Shown here: piece by piece, positions 16,440 to 25,018 of the stretch | Position numbering within the stretch: position 1 is the stretch's first letter | Layout: each line of letters begins with the position of its first letter | Source of the DNA: Deltaproteobacteria bacterium | GTDB lineage: Bacteria > Desulfobacterota > Desulfomonilia > Desulfomonilales > Desulfomonilaceae | DNA length: 43,081 nt | Direction of reading: 5' to 3' | Assembly (NCBI GenBank): GCA_023474025.1 | Contig: JAMCYH010000058.1 | Location: 1-43,081, forward strand | Position numbers and translations under genes: made by a program | Notes under the pieces: generated by a model | The model's input: the letters and a program-made list of their open reading frames with translations, nothing else | Database searches by the model: none | Told to the model about the DNA's origin: nothing

Positions 16440-16600
16440 ATAAGTTCTACTTTTCTACATCTTAGTGTTTGTAAAATTAAATCAGTGGGTTAAAAAGTAG
16501 AGACACAATTCTACCAATTCTACTATTTAGCTATAGTCACCCTAATATTTTCTATTTCCGAAATAGAATGTAGATGATAGTAGAAATAATGCTCTACCTT
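16440..16600. promoter_or_regulatory. AT-rich control region with TTCTAC repeats and a palindrome
   Basis: TTCTAC (or its complement GTAGA/GTAGAA, with near matches) recurs about eight times between 16445 and 16597, including close pairs at 16445/16453 and 16509/16518. A perfect palindrome TTCTATTT-CCG-AAATAGAA lies at 16550-16568. The stretch is upstream of the excisionase-integrase pair and downstream of the decayed gene pair. It looks like clustered protein-binding sites: an operator, Xis sites or iterons. Confidence 0.5.
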
Positions 16601-16633
16601 TTAACTTATTAATATAATTATATTATATAGTAA

Positions 16634-16865
16634 TTATAGAATATTAGAGTCGTCTACAGTTTCGCCTGAAACATAATCCGCGTCGTCATTTGGTCGATAC
16701 ATTCCATGACCCTCTCGGCGGAGAAGCCCAAGCCTCACAGCGTCACTAAGTTCATTATACAAAGTCCCTTTTTTTCCGGGGGGAGGCCTGAAAGCGCCAT
16801 AATCTCTCCATTGCTCAATACGTTTTTGTTGGCTCGCGAAAAAATATCTCTAAATTTACTGGACA

Positions 16866-16866
<1 letters not shown>
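16634..16866 (-). pseudogene. Small winged-helix-like protein gene with one-base frameshift
   Basis: From ATG (complement of 16864-16866) the frame reads MSSKFRDIFSRANKNVLSNG..ALSGLPPEKK, then is lost at a run of seven A (T on the plus strand near 16769-16775). Adding one A restores a frame reading GTLYNELSDAVRLGLLRREG and continuing for 24 residues to a stop at 16634-16636. The joined 77-residue protein looks like a small winged-helix DNA-binding domain (recognition helix then RREG-HGMYR wing). Its ATG overlaps the stop of the DUF433 remnant (TAATG). The frameshift may be real decay or a homopolymer sequencing error. Confidence 0.5.
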
Positions 16867-17057
<191 letters not shown>

Positions 17058-17229
17058 TTAAAAAAAAACAGGAAATGTCGATCCACAGGCCCTACTCTGA
17101 AAAATATCCCGTCAGGGGCGCCTGACGAACGGGACGGGAGACTAAATAAAAAACATGTCCGAAAACAGCCAGACATTTTCGGGAAACGTCATATAATTAA
17201 GCTGAGGTCAAAAGGGGAGACGACAAATA

Positions 17230-18690
17230 ATGTTGAAAAACCATAGCGGCTTGTACGCGGCATTGAAGGCGAAAGACGCACGCTTTGATGGGCGTTTCTT
17301 TGTTGGTGTATCGTCCACAGGAATATATTGTCGCCCAGTGTGCCGGGCAAAGCTACCCAAACCCGAAAACTGTAATTTTTATCTCACTTCGGCGGAAGCC
17401 GAACAAGCTGGATATCGTCCATGTCTTTTGTGCAGACCGGAGCTTGCTCCCGGCAATTCAAAAACTGACGCCACCGCTGACTTGGCTTATCGAGCAGCGA
17501 GAATGTTGGAGGAAAACTGCGGCAATGGACATAGTTTAGATGAACTTTCCGAACGGCTTGGTTGCACTGGCCGACATCTACGACGCGTATTTACGACTGC
17601 GTATAATGTATCGCCGGTTCAATATCTGCAAACATGCAGATTGCTCCTTGCCAAGAATTTACTTACGGACACAGACTTATCGGTACTTCAAGTTGCAATG
17701 GCTGCAGGTTTTGGCAGTTTGCGCCGCTTCAACGACGTTTTCAAAAAGCAATATAAGCTTTCACCCATCGCTTTACGGAAGCGGACTTCGGAAGAAAAAT
17801 GCCATAATAATGACATGACCTTAACATTAGGCTACCGTCCGCCCTACCGCTGGGAAGAAATATTAGACTTCCTCGCCGGGCGTGCAATGTCCGGGATTGA
17901 GGTAGTAAAAAATGGAGAATATTTGCGTACCGTGGATTTAGTAACCGCAGAAGAAAAGCACGTATATGGTTGGGTGCGGGTAGGCCACAGACCCAAAAAG
18001 AACGCATTGATCATCACGGTAAGCGAAACCTTATTATCCGTTTTGCCACAAGTATTAGCACGGATTCGACATCTTTTCGATTTGTATTGCGACCCGGACG
18101 CGGTCTATGGAACGCTTTCATCAATGAACGACATACGCCCTGATCTTTGTGTTTTGGGCGCCCGTTTGCCCGGTAGCTTCAATGCCTTTGAAATGGCAGT
18201 GCGGGCAGTACTTGGACAGCAAATCACTGTGAAGGCCGCAAGCACATTGGCCTCACGAATTGTTGATACCTATGGCACACCTATTCAAACAGAACTAGAG
18301 GGTTTAACTCATGTTTTCCCTTCACCCGAAGATATACTAGCTTTGGATGGGCCTATTGAAAACCACTTTGGTCCGTTAGGTGTCACGGCGGCGCGATCCA
18401 AAACTATTTTTGAGTTGGCACAAGCATTAGTAAAAGGGGAAATTGATTTTGACCTTTGCGCCCGACCGGAAGAAGAAATAGAAAAATTGATGGCAATTCG
18501 CGGTATTGGAAGCTGGACAGCACAGTATATTGCTATGCGTGCAATGGAATGGCCAGACGCTTTCCTTGAAACAGATGCGGGCGTAAAAAAGGCACTTGAA
18601 CCCTACACATCAAGAGAATTGTTGACAATGGCGGAAGCGTGGCGACCGTGGCGCAGTTACGCCACCATCAACCTTTGGAACAAGCTATGA
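17230..18690 (+). CDS. Ada-AraC-AlkA fusion: methyl-sensing regulator and 3-methyladenine DNA glycosylase
   Basis: A 486-aa three-part protein for alkylation damage. Residues 5-75 are the Ada metal-binding domain with the four zinc Cys (C34, C38, C65, C68; C34 corresponds to the phosphotriester methyl acceptor of Ada). Residues about 85-185 are an AraC HTH (GHSLDELSERLGCTGRHLRR, VAMAAGFGSLRRFNDVF). Residues about 195-485 are an AlkA glycosylase with the HhH-GPD motif (IRGIGSWTAQYIAMRA, about 425-440) and catalytic Asp449. It should sense methyl damage, activate its operon and remove alkylated bases. The stop overlaps a possible ATG of the next gene (ATGA). It is island cargo and resembles Firmicutes versions in organisation, suggesting transfer (inference). 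Confidence 0.93.
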   Translation: MLKNHSGLYAALKAKDARFDGRFFVGVSSTGIYCRPVCRAKLPKPENCNFYLTSAEAEQAGYRPCLLCRPELAPGNSKTDATADLAYRAARMLEENCGNGHSLDELSERLGCTGRHLRRVFTTAYNVSPVQYLQTCRLLLAKNLLTDTDLSVLQVAMAAGFGSLRRFNDVFKKQYKLSPIALRKRTSEEKCHNNDMTLTLGYRPPYRWEEILDFLAGRAMSGIEVVKNGEYLRTVDLVTAEEKHVYGWVRVGHRPKKNALIITVSETLLSVLPQVLARIRHLFDLYCDPDAVYGTLSSMNDIRPDLCVLGARLPGSFNAFEMAVRAVLGQQITVKAASTLASRIVDTYGTPIQTELEGLTHVFPSPEDILALDGPIENHFGPLGVTAARSKTIFELAQALVKGEIDFDLCARPEEEIEKLMAIRGIGSWTAQYIAMRAMEWPDAFLETDAGVKKALEPYTSRELLTMAEAWRPWRSYATINLWNKL

Positions 18691-18716
18691 ATTACAGACA
18701 AAACAGGGGGGACCAA

Positions 18717-19256
18717 ATGTATTGTTCAACAACTTATCCGTCGCCCATAGGCAGAATTACGCTGGCGTGTAACCGTGACAATCTTGTAGGTCTGTGGATA
18801 GAAGGGCAAAAATATTATGGGGGTACCATACCCGGAAAAATGGTAGGCAAAAACAATATGCCGATATTTGACGCTGCAAAAAGATGGCTGGACAGGTATT
18901 TTGCAGGTAAGAGGCCTACTGTTTCTGAATTGGCGTTAGCCCCCATTGGTGGTGAATTTCGTCAAGGGGTATGGAGCATTTTATGTGAAATACCATACGG
19001 CGAGGTCAGTACCTATGGCGACATTGCAAAACAAATGGCCGTAAAAATGAACAAAAAATCCATGTCCAGCCAAGCAGTGGGTGGAGCTGTTGGGCATAAC
19101 CCTATATCTATCATAATTCCCTGTCACCGGGTTGTACGGAGGAATGGGAGCCTGACAGGTTATGCTGGCGGTATTAGCACAAAAGTAAAATTGCTTGAAC
19201 TGGAAGACGTTGATATGTCCCGGCTTTTTGTTCCTACAAAAGGTACTGCACTCTAA
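18717..19256 (+). CDS. ogt: Methylated-DNA-[protein]-cysteine S-methyltransferase
   Basis: A 179-aa O6-alkylguanine-DNA alkyltransferase, which transfers the alkyl group from O6-methylguanine to its own cysteine. The active site IPCHRVV has Cys136. The preceding GGAVGHNP and following GYAGG-x(3)-K-LLE are the family's conserved surroundings, and FRQGVW-x(6)-PYGEVSTYGDIA is the helix-turn-helix. I chose the ATG at 18717 (GGGGGGA about 6 nt upstream). An in-frame ATG at 18687 overlaps the stop of the glycosylase gene and would add ten residues by translational coupling. It forms an operon with the Ada-AlkA fusion. Confidence 0.93.
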   Translation: MYCSTTYPSPIGRITLACNRDNLVGLWIEGQKYYGGTIPGKMVGKNNMPIFDAAKRWLDRYFAGKRPTVSELALAPIGGEFRQGVWSILCEIPYGEVSTYGDIAKQMAVKMNKKSMSSQAVGGAVGHNPISIIIPCHRVVRRNGSLTGYAGGISTKVKLLELEDVDMSRLFVPTKGTAL

Positions 19257-19363
19257 TGTTGATTGCTTGAGTATTTAAAAAATAGGGAGCGAAGGGTGGA
19301 ACAAAATAGATCGAAAACGAAAGCGCAAAAAAATCATTCAAAATACAAATTATTGAGGTCACT

Positions 19364-20185
19364 ATGAATCCCAAAAATCTTACCGAGGTACAAAAATCAT
19401 TCACCGCCCAAGCACGGAATTTTGAAAATAGGAACATGAATTTTTCTAAGCAAGAATATCTTGACTATACCGTTCAATGTATGCAGTTGGGGCCGGGCGA
19501 TTGTGTATTGGAAGCTGCGGCCGGTACTTGTGCGTGCGGGCGTTCCGTTGCTCCTTTTGTCCAATCCGTTGTCTGTCTTGACGCAACTCCGGCGATGCTT
19601 GAAGTTGGTAAAGAGAAAGCGGCGAAAAGCGGAATTACAAATATGCAGTTTATCAAAGGACATGTTGAAGAAATTCCTTTTGAAAACCAACATTTTGATA
19701 TTGTCCTTACTCGTCTTGCCTTTCATCATTTCACAAATATGGAAAGGCCGTTTTCTGAAATGAATCGCGTGCTAAAAAGTGGCGGACAGCTTGTAATCAT
19801 TGATATGGAAGCTGCGGAGGAAGCCTTGCGGGATATTGAGGACAGCATTGAAACAATGCGTGACCCCTCGCATGAAAAAAATCGTAGCCAAGATGAATTT
19901 TTAGCTTTGTATGAAAAGCACGGGTATATAGTTACAAAACAGGAAGCGACAATTATCCCGGTGTCGTTAGCTGGTTGGCTGGCGCTAACTAACACCCCTG
20001 ATAATGTCGGAAAAGAAATTGAAAGTTTAATGAAAGCTGAAATACAAAACGGTAATCCCACAGGCTTCCGTCCATACCTACAAAACGATGAGATCTATTT
20101 TGAACAGAGATGGGTGCTATTTATAGGAAAAAAATGCAGGTGTAAAAGCCGGACGAAAATCCCGGCGATAAGTGGGGCGGTTTAA
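19364..20185 (+). CDS. Class I SAM-dependent methyltransferase
   Basis: A 273-aa soluble methyltransferase of the UbiE/Methyltransf_11 type. SAM-binding motif I is VLEAAAGTCACG (about 49-60), followed by the acidic VVCLDATPAML, the motif IV region FDIVLTRLAFHHF, and VLKSGGQLVIID. The substrate cannot be told. It is 107 bp downstream of the O6-methylguanine methyltransferase on the same strand and is probably part of the same acquired block. The last 15 residues (after VLFIGKK) are unusually basic and look like an extension past the family's normal end, perhaps because the original 3' end was altered. Confidence 0.85.
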   Translation: MNPKNLTEVQKSFTAQARNFENRNMNFSKQEYLDYTVQCMQLGPGDCVLEAAAGTCACGRSVAPFVQSVVCLDATPAMLEVGKEKAAKSGITNMQFIKGHVEEIPFENQHFDIVLTRLAFHHFTNMERPFSEMNRVLKSGGQLVIIDMEAAEEALRDIEDSIETMRDPSHEKNRSQDEFLALYEKHGYIVTKQEATIIPVSLAGWLALTNTPDNVGKEIESLMKAEIQNGNPTGFRPYLQNDEIYFEQRWVLFIGKKCRCKSRTKIPAISGAV

Positions 20186-20385
20186 AAATGCGGCGCTCTC
20201 TTCGCCGGAGAAGCTTTTCCATATCTGGTGGCGTTCGCCATCCACCTCCAGTATTCTGGATTCCAATAGAGCTAATTCATGGAGTGAGCTGAGTTGAAAA
20301 AAGTACACCAATGTTTACGAGTTCAACTTCACCATGTAGGAAAATGCGTATTTCGTCATGCGCAGATAGATTCTTGATATTAGAC

Positions 20386-20394
20386 ATGTTTCAT
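20386..20394. repeat. 9-bp target-site duplication (left copy)
   Basis: ATGTTTCAT directly abuts the left end of the insertion sequence and is repeated at 21721-21729 against the right end. Confidence 0.85.
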
Positions 20395-21720
20395 CACTAG
20401 TGTCCCAACGTTCATAGAAGATATTCTGTTAAGACATTGTTTGCATTAGATAAAAATAGCTTTATGTCGATAATCGATTTGAAATCCACCCGATCGATGA
20501 GCCATCCTCGGATAAAGATTCCTTGGGGGTTCGATCGTGAACTTAGGAAAACTTGTTTTTTCTCAGGTGATGGAGTTTCTTCCTCTCCATATCTTTCGCC
20601 AATGCGTAGATAGATACAGCGGCAACTACAAGGTCAAGGAGTTCACCTGTCTCGATCAATATTACAGCATGGCATTTGCTCAGATTACCTATCGGGAAAG
20701 CTTACGGGATATAGAGGCGTGCCTTCGGGCACAACATTCCAAGCTCTACCATATGGGAATCAGGGGGCCGGTTTCCCGCAACACCCTAGCCAGCGCCAAC
20801 AAGGTCAGGGACTGGCGCATCTATGCGGACTTTGCGCTCTCGTTGATTGCCACTGCCCGCACGATCTACAGCAAGGAAGCGTTTCTCGACGACCTAAACG
20901 AGACCGTGTACGCTCTGGACGCAACAACTATCGATTTGTGCCTGTCCCTGTTCCCTTGGGCTCATTTCCGGAAGACCAAAGGAGCGATCAAGCTCCATAC
21001 GCTGTTGGATCTGCGCGGCAATATCCCTTCATTCATCCACATCTCAGATGGAAAACTCCACGAGGTCAACACTCTGGATATCATTCCCATCGAGGTAGGC
21101 GCTTTCTATATCATGGACAGGGGTTACCTGGACTATGCCAGGTTCCATTGTCTCTCACAGGCTACAGCCTTCTTTGTAACCAGAGCCAAGTCCAACCTAA
21201 GATACCGACGTGTTTACTCTCATCCAGTGGATCGGATCACTGGCCTGATATGCGATCAATCAGTGCTGCTGACCGTCCCGAAGTCTGCCATGGACTATCC
21301 GGACAAGTTGCGCCGAGTAAAATACTACGACTCAGAAACCAAAAAGATTCTGGTCTTTCTCACAAACAACTTCACTTTACCGCCTTTGACCATCTGTATG
21401 CTTTACCGATCTCGTTGGCAGGTAGAGCTATTTTTCAAGTGGATCAAGCAAAATCTCCGAATAAAGACGTTTTATGGCACTTCGGAGAATGCCGTCAAGA
21501 CTCAAATATGGATAGCGGTGTCGGTCTATGTACTTGTGGCCATCATGAAAAAACAGCTAAATATTCGGACCAGTCTCTACACAATTTTACAGGTGCTCAG
21601 CGTCTCTGCTTTCGAAAGAACGCTGCTTTATCAACTACTTGAAAAATCCGATTAGAAAAGTGAAACGATTGAAACTAATAACCAATTGACTTTATTCAAC
21701 TAAACGTTGGGACACTTGTG
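20395..21720 (+). mobile_element. Complete IS4-type insertion sequence, 1326 bp
   Basis: Terminal inverted repeats of 18 bp with one mismatch: CACTAGTGTCCCAACGTT at 20395-20412 and its complement form (CACAAGTGTCCCAACGTT) at 21703-21720. It is flanked by the 9-bp duplication ATGTTTCAT (20386-20394 and 21721-21729) and carries one intact transposase gene. Identical target duplications and an open transposase point to a recent insertion. It landed in non-coding DNA of the island. Confidence 0.92.
20537..21655 (+). CDS. IS4-family DDE transposase
   Basis: A 372-aa transposase. DDE residues are visible: first Asp in YALDATTIDLCL (about 127-138), second in YIMDRGYLDYARF (about 193-205), and the IS4 signature Y-(2)-R-(3)-E-(6)-K as YRSRWQVELFFKWIKQNL (about 290-307). 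N-terminal residues 30-100 are the DUF4372-like region common in this subgroup. The start is GTG at 20537 with GGGGG upstream. Length is complete for the subgroup, and no frameshift is seen. Confidence 0.95.
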   Translation: MNLGKLVFSQVMEFLPLHIFRQCVDRYSGNYKVKEFTCLDQYYSMAFAQITYRESLRDIEACLRAQHSKLYHMGIRGPVSRNTLASANKVRDWRIYADFALSLIATARTIYSKEAFLDDLNETVYALDATTIDLCLSLFPWAHFRKTKGAIKLHTLLDLRGNIPSFIHISDGKLHEVNTLDIIPIEVGAFYIMDRGYLDYARFHCLSQATAFFVTRAKSNLRYRRVYSHPVDRITGLICDQSVLLTVPKSAMDYPDKLRRVKYYDSETKKILVFLTNNFTLPPLTICMLYRSRWQVELFFKWIKQNLRIKTFYGTSENAVKTQIWIAVSVYVLVAIMKKQLNIRTSLYTILQVLSVSAFERTLLYQLLEKSD

Positions 21721-21729
21721 ATGTTTCAT
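21721..21729. repeat. 9-bp target-site duplication (right copy)
   Basis: ATGTTTCAT immediately after the right inverted repeat of the insertion sequence, identical to 20386-20394. Confidence 0.85.
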
Positions 21730-21753
21730 ATTCATAATTCAATTCATACTTTC

Positions 21754-21832
21754 CAGACAAAAAGTTGTTAGTTTTTAAATTGGGTAGCCACTCAACCAGA
21801 ATTCTGTCGGGCAACTAACAACTTTTTCTCTG
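21754..21832. repeat. 20-bp inverted repeat, possible MITE or bidirectional terminator
   Basis: CAGACAAAAAGTTGTTAGTT (21754-21773) and its near-perfect complement (21813-21832; 19 of 20) flank a 39-bp centre that itself contains the palindrome AGAATTCT. The unit is 79 bp. It could be a small transposon derivative or a strong hairpin ending transcription between the IS and the tautomerase gene that points toward it. Confidence 0.6.
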
Positions 21833-21898
21833 AATTTTGTCCAAATTGGACTCAAACATTATAACGAGACCCATTGCAGATTTAATTAGGATCGAAGA

Positions 21899-22117
21899 CT
21901 AGCCGCCAGTTCTCAGTCTTTTCACATCCTGAGTTGACACCGATTTGCCACCGAATCCCCAATCGCCGCTCTTGACTTCTTCCACAATGACCACCGTCTT
22001 GTCACGAAGAGTCTCGCCTTCTATCGAGACCAACGCGTCTGTTACCTTCTCGATCATGTGTTTTTTCTCTGCGTCAGAAAACACCCCTTCAATTACCTTT
22101 ATTTCAGCTAGTGGCAT
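21899..22117 (-). CDS. 4-oxalocrotonate tautomerase family protein
   Basis: A 72-aa tautomerase-superfamily protein. Removal of Met would expose the catalytic Pro1 (MPLAEIKV), followed by the family pattern (EGVFSDAEKKHMIEKVTDAL, then VVIVEEVKSGDWGFGGKSV). The beta-alpha-beta fold with G-WG-GG near the end is typical. Such enzymes isomerise enol-keto compounds; the substrate here is unknown. An excellent Shine-Dalgarno (AGGAGGT, about 7 nt upstream) fixes the start. It is alone in the middle of the element, on the strand opposite the repair block. Confidence 0.92.
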   Translation of the reverse strand: MPLAEIKVIEGVFSDAEKKHMIEKVTDALVSIEGETLRDKTVVIVEEVKSGDWGFGGKSVSTQDVKRLRTGG

Positions 22118-22744
22118 TGGTTTTACCTCCTAGAATTCGTTGATGAGCGATGAGCCAATAGGCACAGCTCAAGGTCGAGTTTCTTGTACTTTTTAGATGC
22201 CTAACCAACGACTTAGGATTCAGAGACAGCGAGGGCAATAAGGCTGCAAAGCTCTGTTCTTGAGGCTCACTCTGATTCGTGTTCAAACCAGGAAGCGGTC
22301 TTGGGCGAAACTTCCTGACGGAGAAATCTTCCTCGATCTCACTCCTTTGAAAGCCAATTCGTATGATACGTAATGGGTCTGGCCTATAGCTTCAGCAGAT
22401 CTCCGAACAGACCTCATGGCGAAACTGATTTCAAGCTTGGCTAAGAGATGATATACGAGCCAATACTTTTAGACAGATATGCCCCCACGATTCTTCCGGA
22501 AAATCGTTTTGTTGAAATTTAGATCCAGCGGCTTGTTTGTCGAGAAGCGCTCAATATCTCCAAAGAATACCGAGACATAATAACAGAGAATGAAAACTCG
22601 CGTGCAAGATTGCCAGAAGCCATGACTGATTGCAGAAAACTGCAAAAAAAAGTTCCGTGGCTTCTAAAAACTCGGATCAGAAAGAGCTTTGAGCGTCAAT
22701 TACAATCTTGGCTTGCATTCGGCCCCCACGATATGCGACTCAGG
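22118..22744. other. 627-bp region without a confident gene
   Basis: No recognisable gene. A plus-strand open frame from about 22520 into 22846 (REALNISKEYRDIITENEN and on) is hydrophilic and helix-like, but lacks a start with a ribosome site and runs into the flavoprotein gene, so it may be a gene fragment. No strong hairpins or IS ends seen. Confidence 0.35.
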
Positions 22745-23320
22745 CTAGGCCGAGTACACTTTTCTAGCGATTTCCTCTGCCTGTTCAAGAACTTCCTGGC
22801 GACTTTCGATGTCTCCTGCGTCACGTACCCCACAAGCCCTTATTAGATAACTTTCTTTGAAACCATACCATTTCATGAAGTAATCGTATCGTGGGAAGAT
22901 GTCACTAAAGAGATTCTCATCGGCTTCCCCTTGGGTAAGGGCCATTATCAGTGTCATCCCCGGTGTGAGACGCACAGGGTTGGGGTTTGTAGCGTAATCA
23001 GGCTTCAGGAAGGAAAACATTCTGTCTATGAATCCCTTCAGTTGACTGGAGACTTCCCCGAAGTAGACCGGCGAGGCCATTACCAGTACGTCACTTTGTT
23101 GAACAGCGTCTAATACTTCAGCCAGGTCGTCTTTTAATACGCACTTTTCATGCTTGGTCTTGCAGCCCATACAGGCCTGGCAGCCACGATACTTGAGTTT
23201 GTTCAAAGTATATGTCTTGGTCTCAGCTCCCAATTTTTGGATAGTATCGATAAATCGCTTTGCGATAGCTGAACTATTAGATTTGGATCTTGGACTTCCA
23301 AGCAAACATACAACCTTCAT
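22745..23320 (-). CDS. Iron-sulfur flavoprotein (NADPH-dependent FMN reductase family)
   Basis: A 191-aa flavodoxin-like protein. The N-terminal LLGSPRSKSNS is the FMN-phosphate loop. C47-x2-C50-x2-C53-x6-C60 is the compact cysteine motif that binds a 4Fe-4S cluster in archaeal and anaerobic Isf proteins. ASPVYFGEVSSQLKGFIDR is the second FMN-binding stretch. Isf proteins pass electrons from ferredoxin and can reduce O2 or peroxide, which fits an anaerobe. GGAGGGA lies about 7 nt upstream of the ATG. It shares its strand with the tautomerase but is separated by a 600-bp gap. Confidence 0.9.
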   Translation of the reverse strand: MKVVCLLGSPRSKSNSSAIAKRFIDTIQKLGAETKTYTLNKLKYRGCQACMGCKTKHEKCVLKDDLAEVLDAVQQSDVLVMASPVYFGEVSSQLKGFIDRMFSFLKPDYATNPNPVRLTPGMTLIMALTQGEADENLFSDIFPRYDYFMKWYGFKESYLIRACGVRDAGDIESRQEVLEQAEEIARKVYSA

Positions 23321-23399
23321 ATATATTCCCTCCGAGGAGCAATACAGATTTTCTTTGGACGATATCAGTGAGGTGATTGGTTGTCAATTTGGAGGTTTC

Positions 23400-24521
23400 G
23401 TGGACATTTAATACTCAGGCAGGGTAAGAATTCCCCCCAAAGAGGTCTACCGTCTGGAAGGAAGCGCCACTCTGGTGATTTTAAAGATTGAAGCAATTAC
23501 AGAGATGGCTTCCCCAGTGTTTTTTTGTCCAGGGCAATCTTTGGTCCCCCCCACCGGCCCCAAATGGTGATAACGATAGTCTTGGGGTAGTGTAGATAAT
23601 GCGTGCGGGATGAGAAAATCGCTGCGGACTTGAGACTTCTTTTGAAAGCCTGTTTTCCTGATGGCCAATTCTTTTCTTGCTATGCCCCTACCGCGCCGGA
23701 ATGGTCGAGACACAATTGTAAACGCCTGTGCGGGAACGCCTGTTGCCCGGCAAGGAACATGCGATACACAGATTGGCAGATTGCATGGGACGTGACGGAG
23801 GATTAGCAAGAGGCGTGATATAGTCCGTAACCCAAGGATCGACGCCGCAATATGTTTGGGGAAAAAAGGTAAAGGGTGTCTGGCGGCGCGACGCTTGCCC
23901 TGGCCGAAACATGCGGGACCAAAACGGGAATTTAAAAAGAGTAATTGCATGTTGCGGGCCAGGGAGATGAAAGCGGCGTGATGGGCAAGTAGACGGGCCT
24001 CACGATTCCCTCGCGTCCGAAACATCAGGATGGTCGTAAATTCGTTGAGCCGTAAAATCTCTTACTGAAAATGTTTGGAGCCGCCAATCGCTTCCCAAAC
24101 CGGGACAAGGAATAAATTGGGACGTGATTATTGGCTGGGTCATGATGTAATCGAGGATAGGATCTGACAGATGAGATTGCCCGCCCCCCTCCGGTTCATT
24201 TCTATCATCTGGCCGGTTCCATTTTGGAGCAACTGATCCCTGGTCAGTGGGCCTCTTTACATGCGCGCGGTGCATGTCTCCCCCCTCTACATGCCTGTAT
24301 TTGCATGAAACTCTCGGACTACAGACTGTGGTGATATTTTTGATTTGGAAAAAGGAATTGGCTATTCTCTTCAAAATAAAATTGGCTTGAAGGTCTAATC
24401 ATAATTAATCGGGAAAAAAGGTAACGTTTTTTGGTTGGTTAATTTTAGAAAAATTACGAAAAATACGTCAACTCATTGAAAAATAGGAGGAAAATAGCGT
24501 GAGTTATTGTTAAAAATGAGC
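23400..24521. other. Right end of the element without a confident gene
   Basis: About 1.1 kb. Two overlapping minus-strand open frames (24374-24000 and 24025-23447) are long but read like non-coding translation: scattered Arg/Pro/Cys and no family. The first contains an internal ATG (about 24273) after a GGGGGGAGAC ribosome-site-like sequence, so a 90-residue protein cannot be excluded. The last 110 bp are AT-rich and hold the candidate arm site at 24415. Confidence 0.35.
24415..24425 (+). repeat. 11-bp repeat, candidate integrase arm site (right)
   Basis: AAAAAGGTAAC, identical and in the same orientation as the tandem pair at 14861-14882, lies 97 bp inside the right attachment repeat. Confidence 0.5.
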
Positions 24522-24566
24522 TTCCTAATCCGCAGGTCGCAGGTTCAATTCCTGCCGGGGGTACCA
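24522..24566 (+). other. Right attachment repeat: 3' part of tRNA-Arg(CCU)
   Basis: Identical over 45 bp to 14751-14795, from the anticodon loop to the encoded CCA. The bases before it (AATGAGC) do not continue the tRNA, so the anticodon stem cannot form and this copy is not a working tRNA. It marks the right boundary of the element. Confidence 0.88.
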
Positions 24567-25018
24567 TTAAAGTCAAAAAGTTAGATTAGTTCAAAAGCGG
24601 GCAGAATTTAATTTGCCGCATCGTTGCTGCAGTGAGAAAGAAGATATTAATTATAGCAAACCATTTCCTAGTCCCTCTCGCCCACCTCTATAGACAACAA
24701 ACCACGTCATGCATAACAGGAGATTCAGGGGTACTTTATCATAGCGGCTTCGCAGGTGATTAGCGCAGTAAAAAGACTCTTACCATACGGGAAACGTATT
24801 CCATCCCGCATCCAAACCCGAAACAGATAAAATAGTTCGTGATTTTCGGGCTAAACGATCTTATCATTTATTTGCTTCTTCGGTGAGCAATAATTATTCT
24901 TAAATACCAGGCGCAAGGTTGAGATTTGAGTTTTGTCAAAAAGTTAACAGAGATGAATTAATTATTATCCAAAAATATAACTAGCCTAAAACAATAAAAA
25001 TTGCTGGAGGTTAGCCAA
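24567..25018. other. Intergenic region
   Basis: A 452-bp gap after the right attachment repeat. AT-rich toward the following gene, where its promoter should lie. I see no gene, clear promoter boxes or strong hairpin. Confidence 0.4.

Noticed and set aside
16440-16600. CRISPR-like array
   Set aside because: The TTCTAC repeats are only 6 bp, irregularly spaced and in both orientations, with no spacer pattern or cas genes.
20117-20311. Minus-strand 64-codon frame between the methyltransferase and the IS
   Set aside because: The segment LALLESRILEVDGERHQIW looks protein-like, but the frame overlaps the methyltransferase end, has no ribosome site and matches no family I know. It may be a gene remnant.
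20719-21642. 307-codon frame overlapping the transposase on the same strand
   Set aside because: It is out of frame with the conserved DDE transposase and shows no recognisable domain; it is a shadow.
23447-24374. Two overlapping minus-strand frames near the right end of the element
   Set aside because: Residue composition is irregular (Arg/Pro/Cys/His scattered) and no family is recognisable. One internal ATG has a ribosome-like site, but the evidence is too thin to call a gene.
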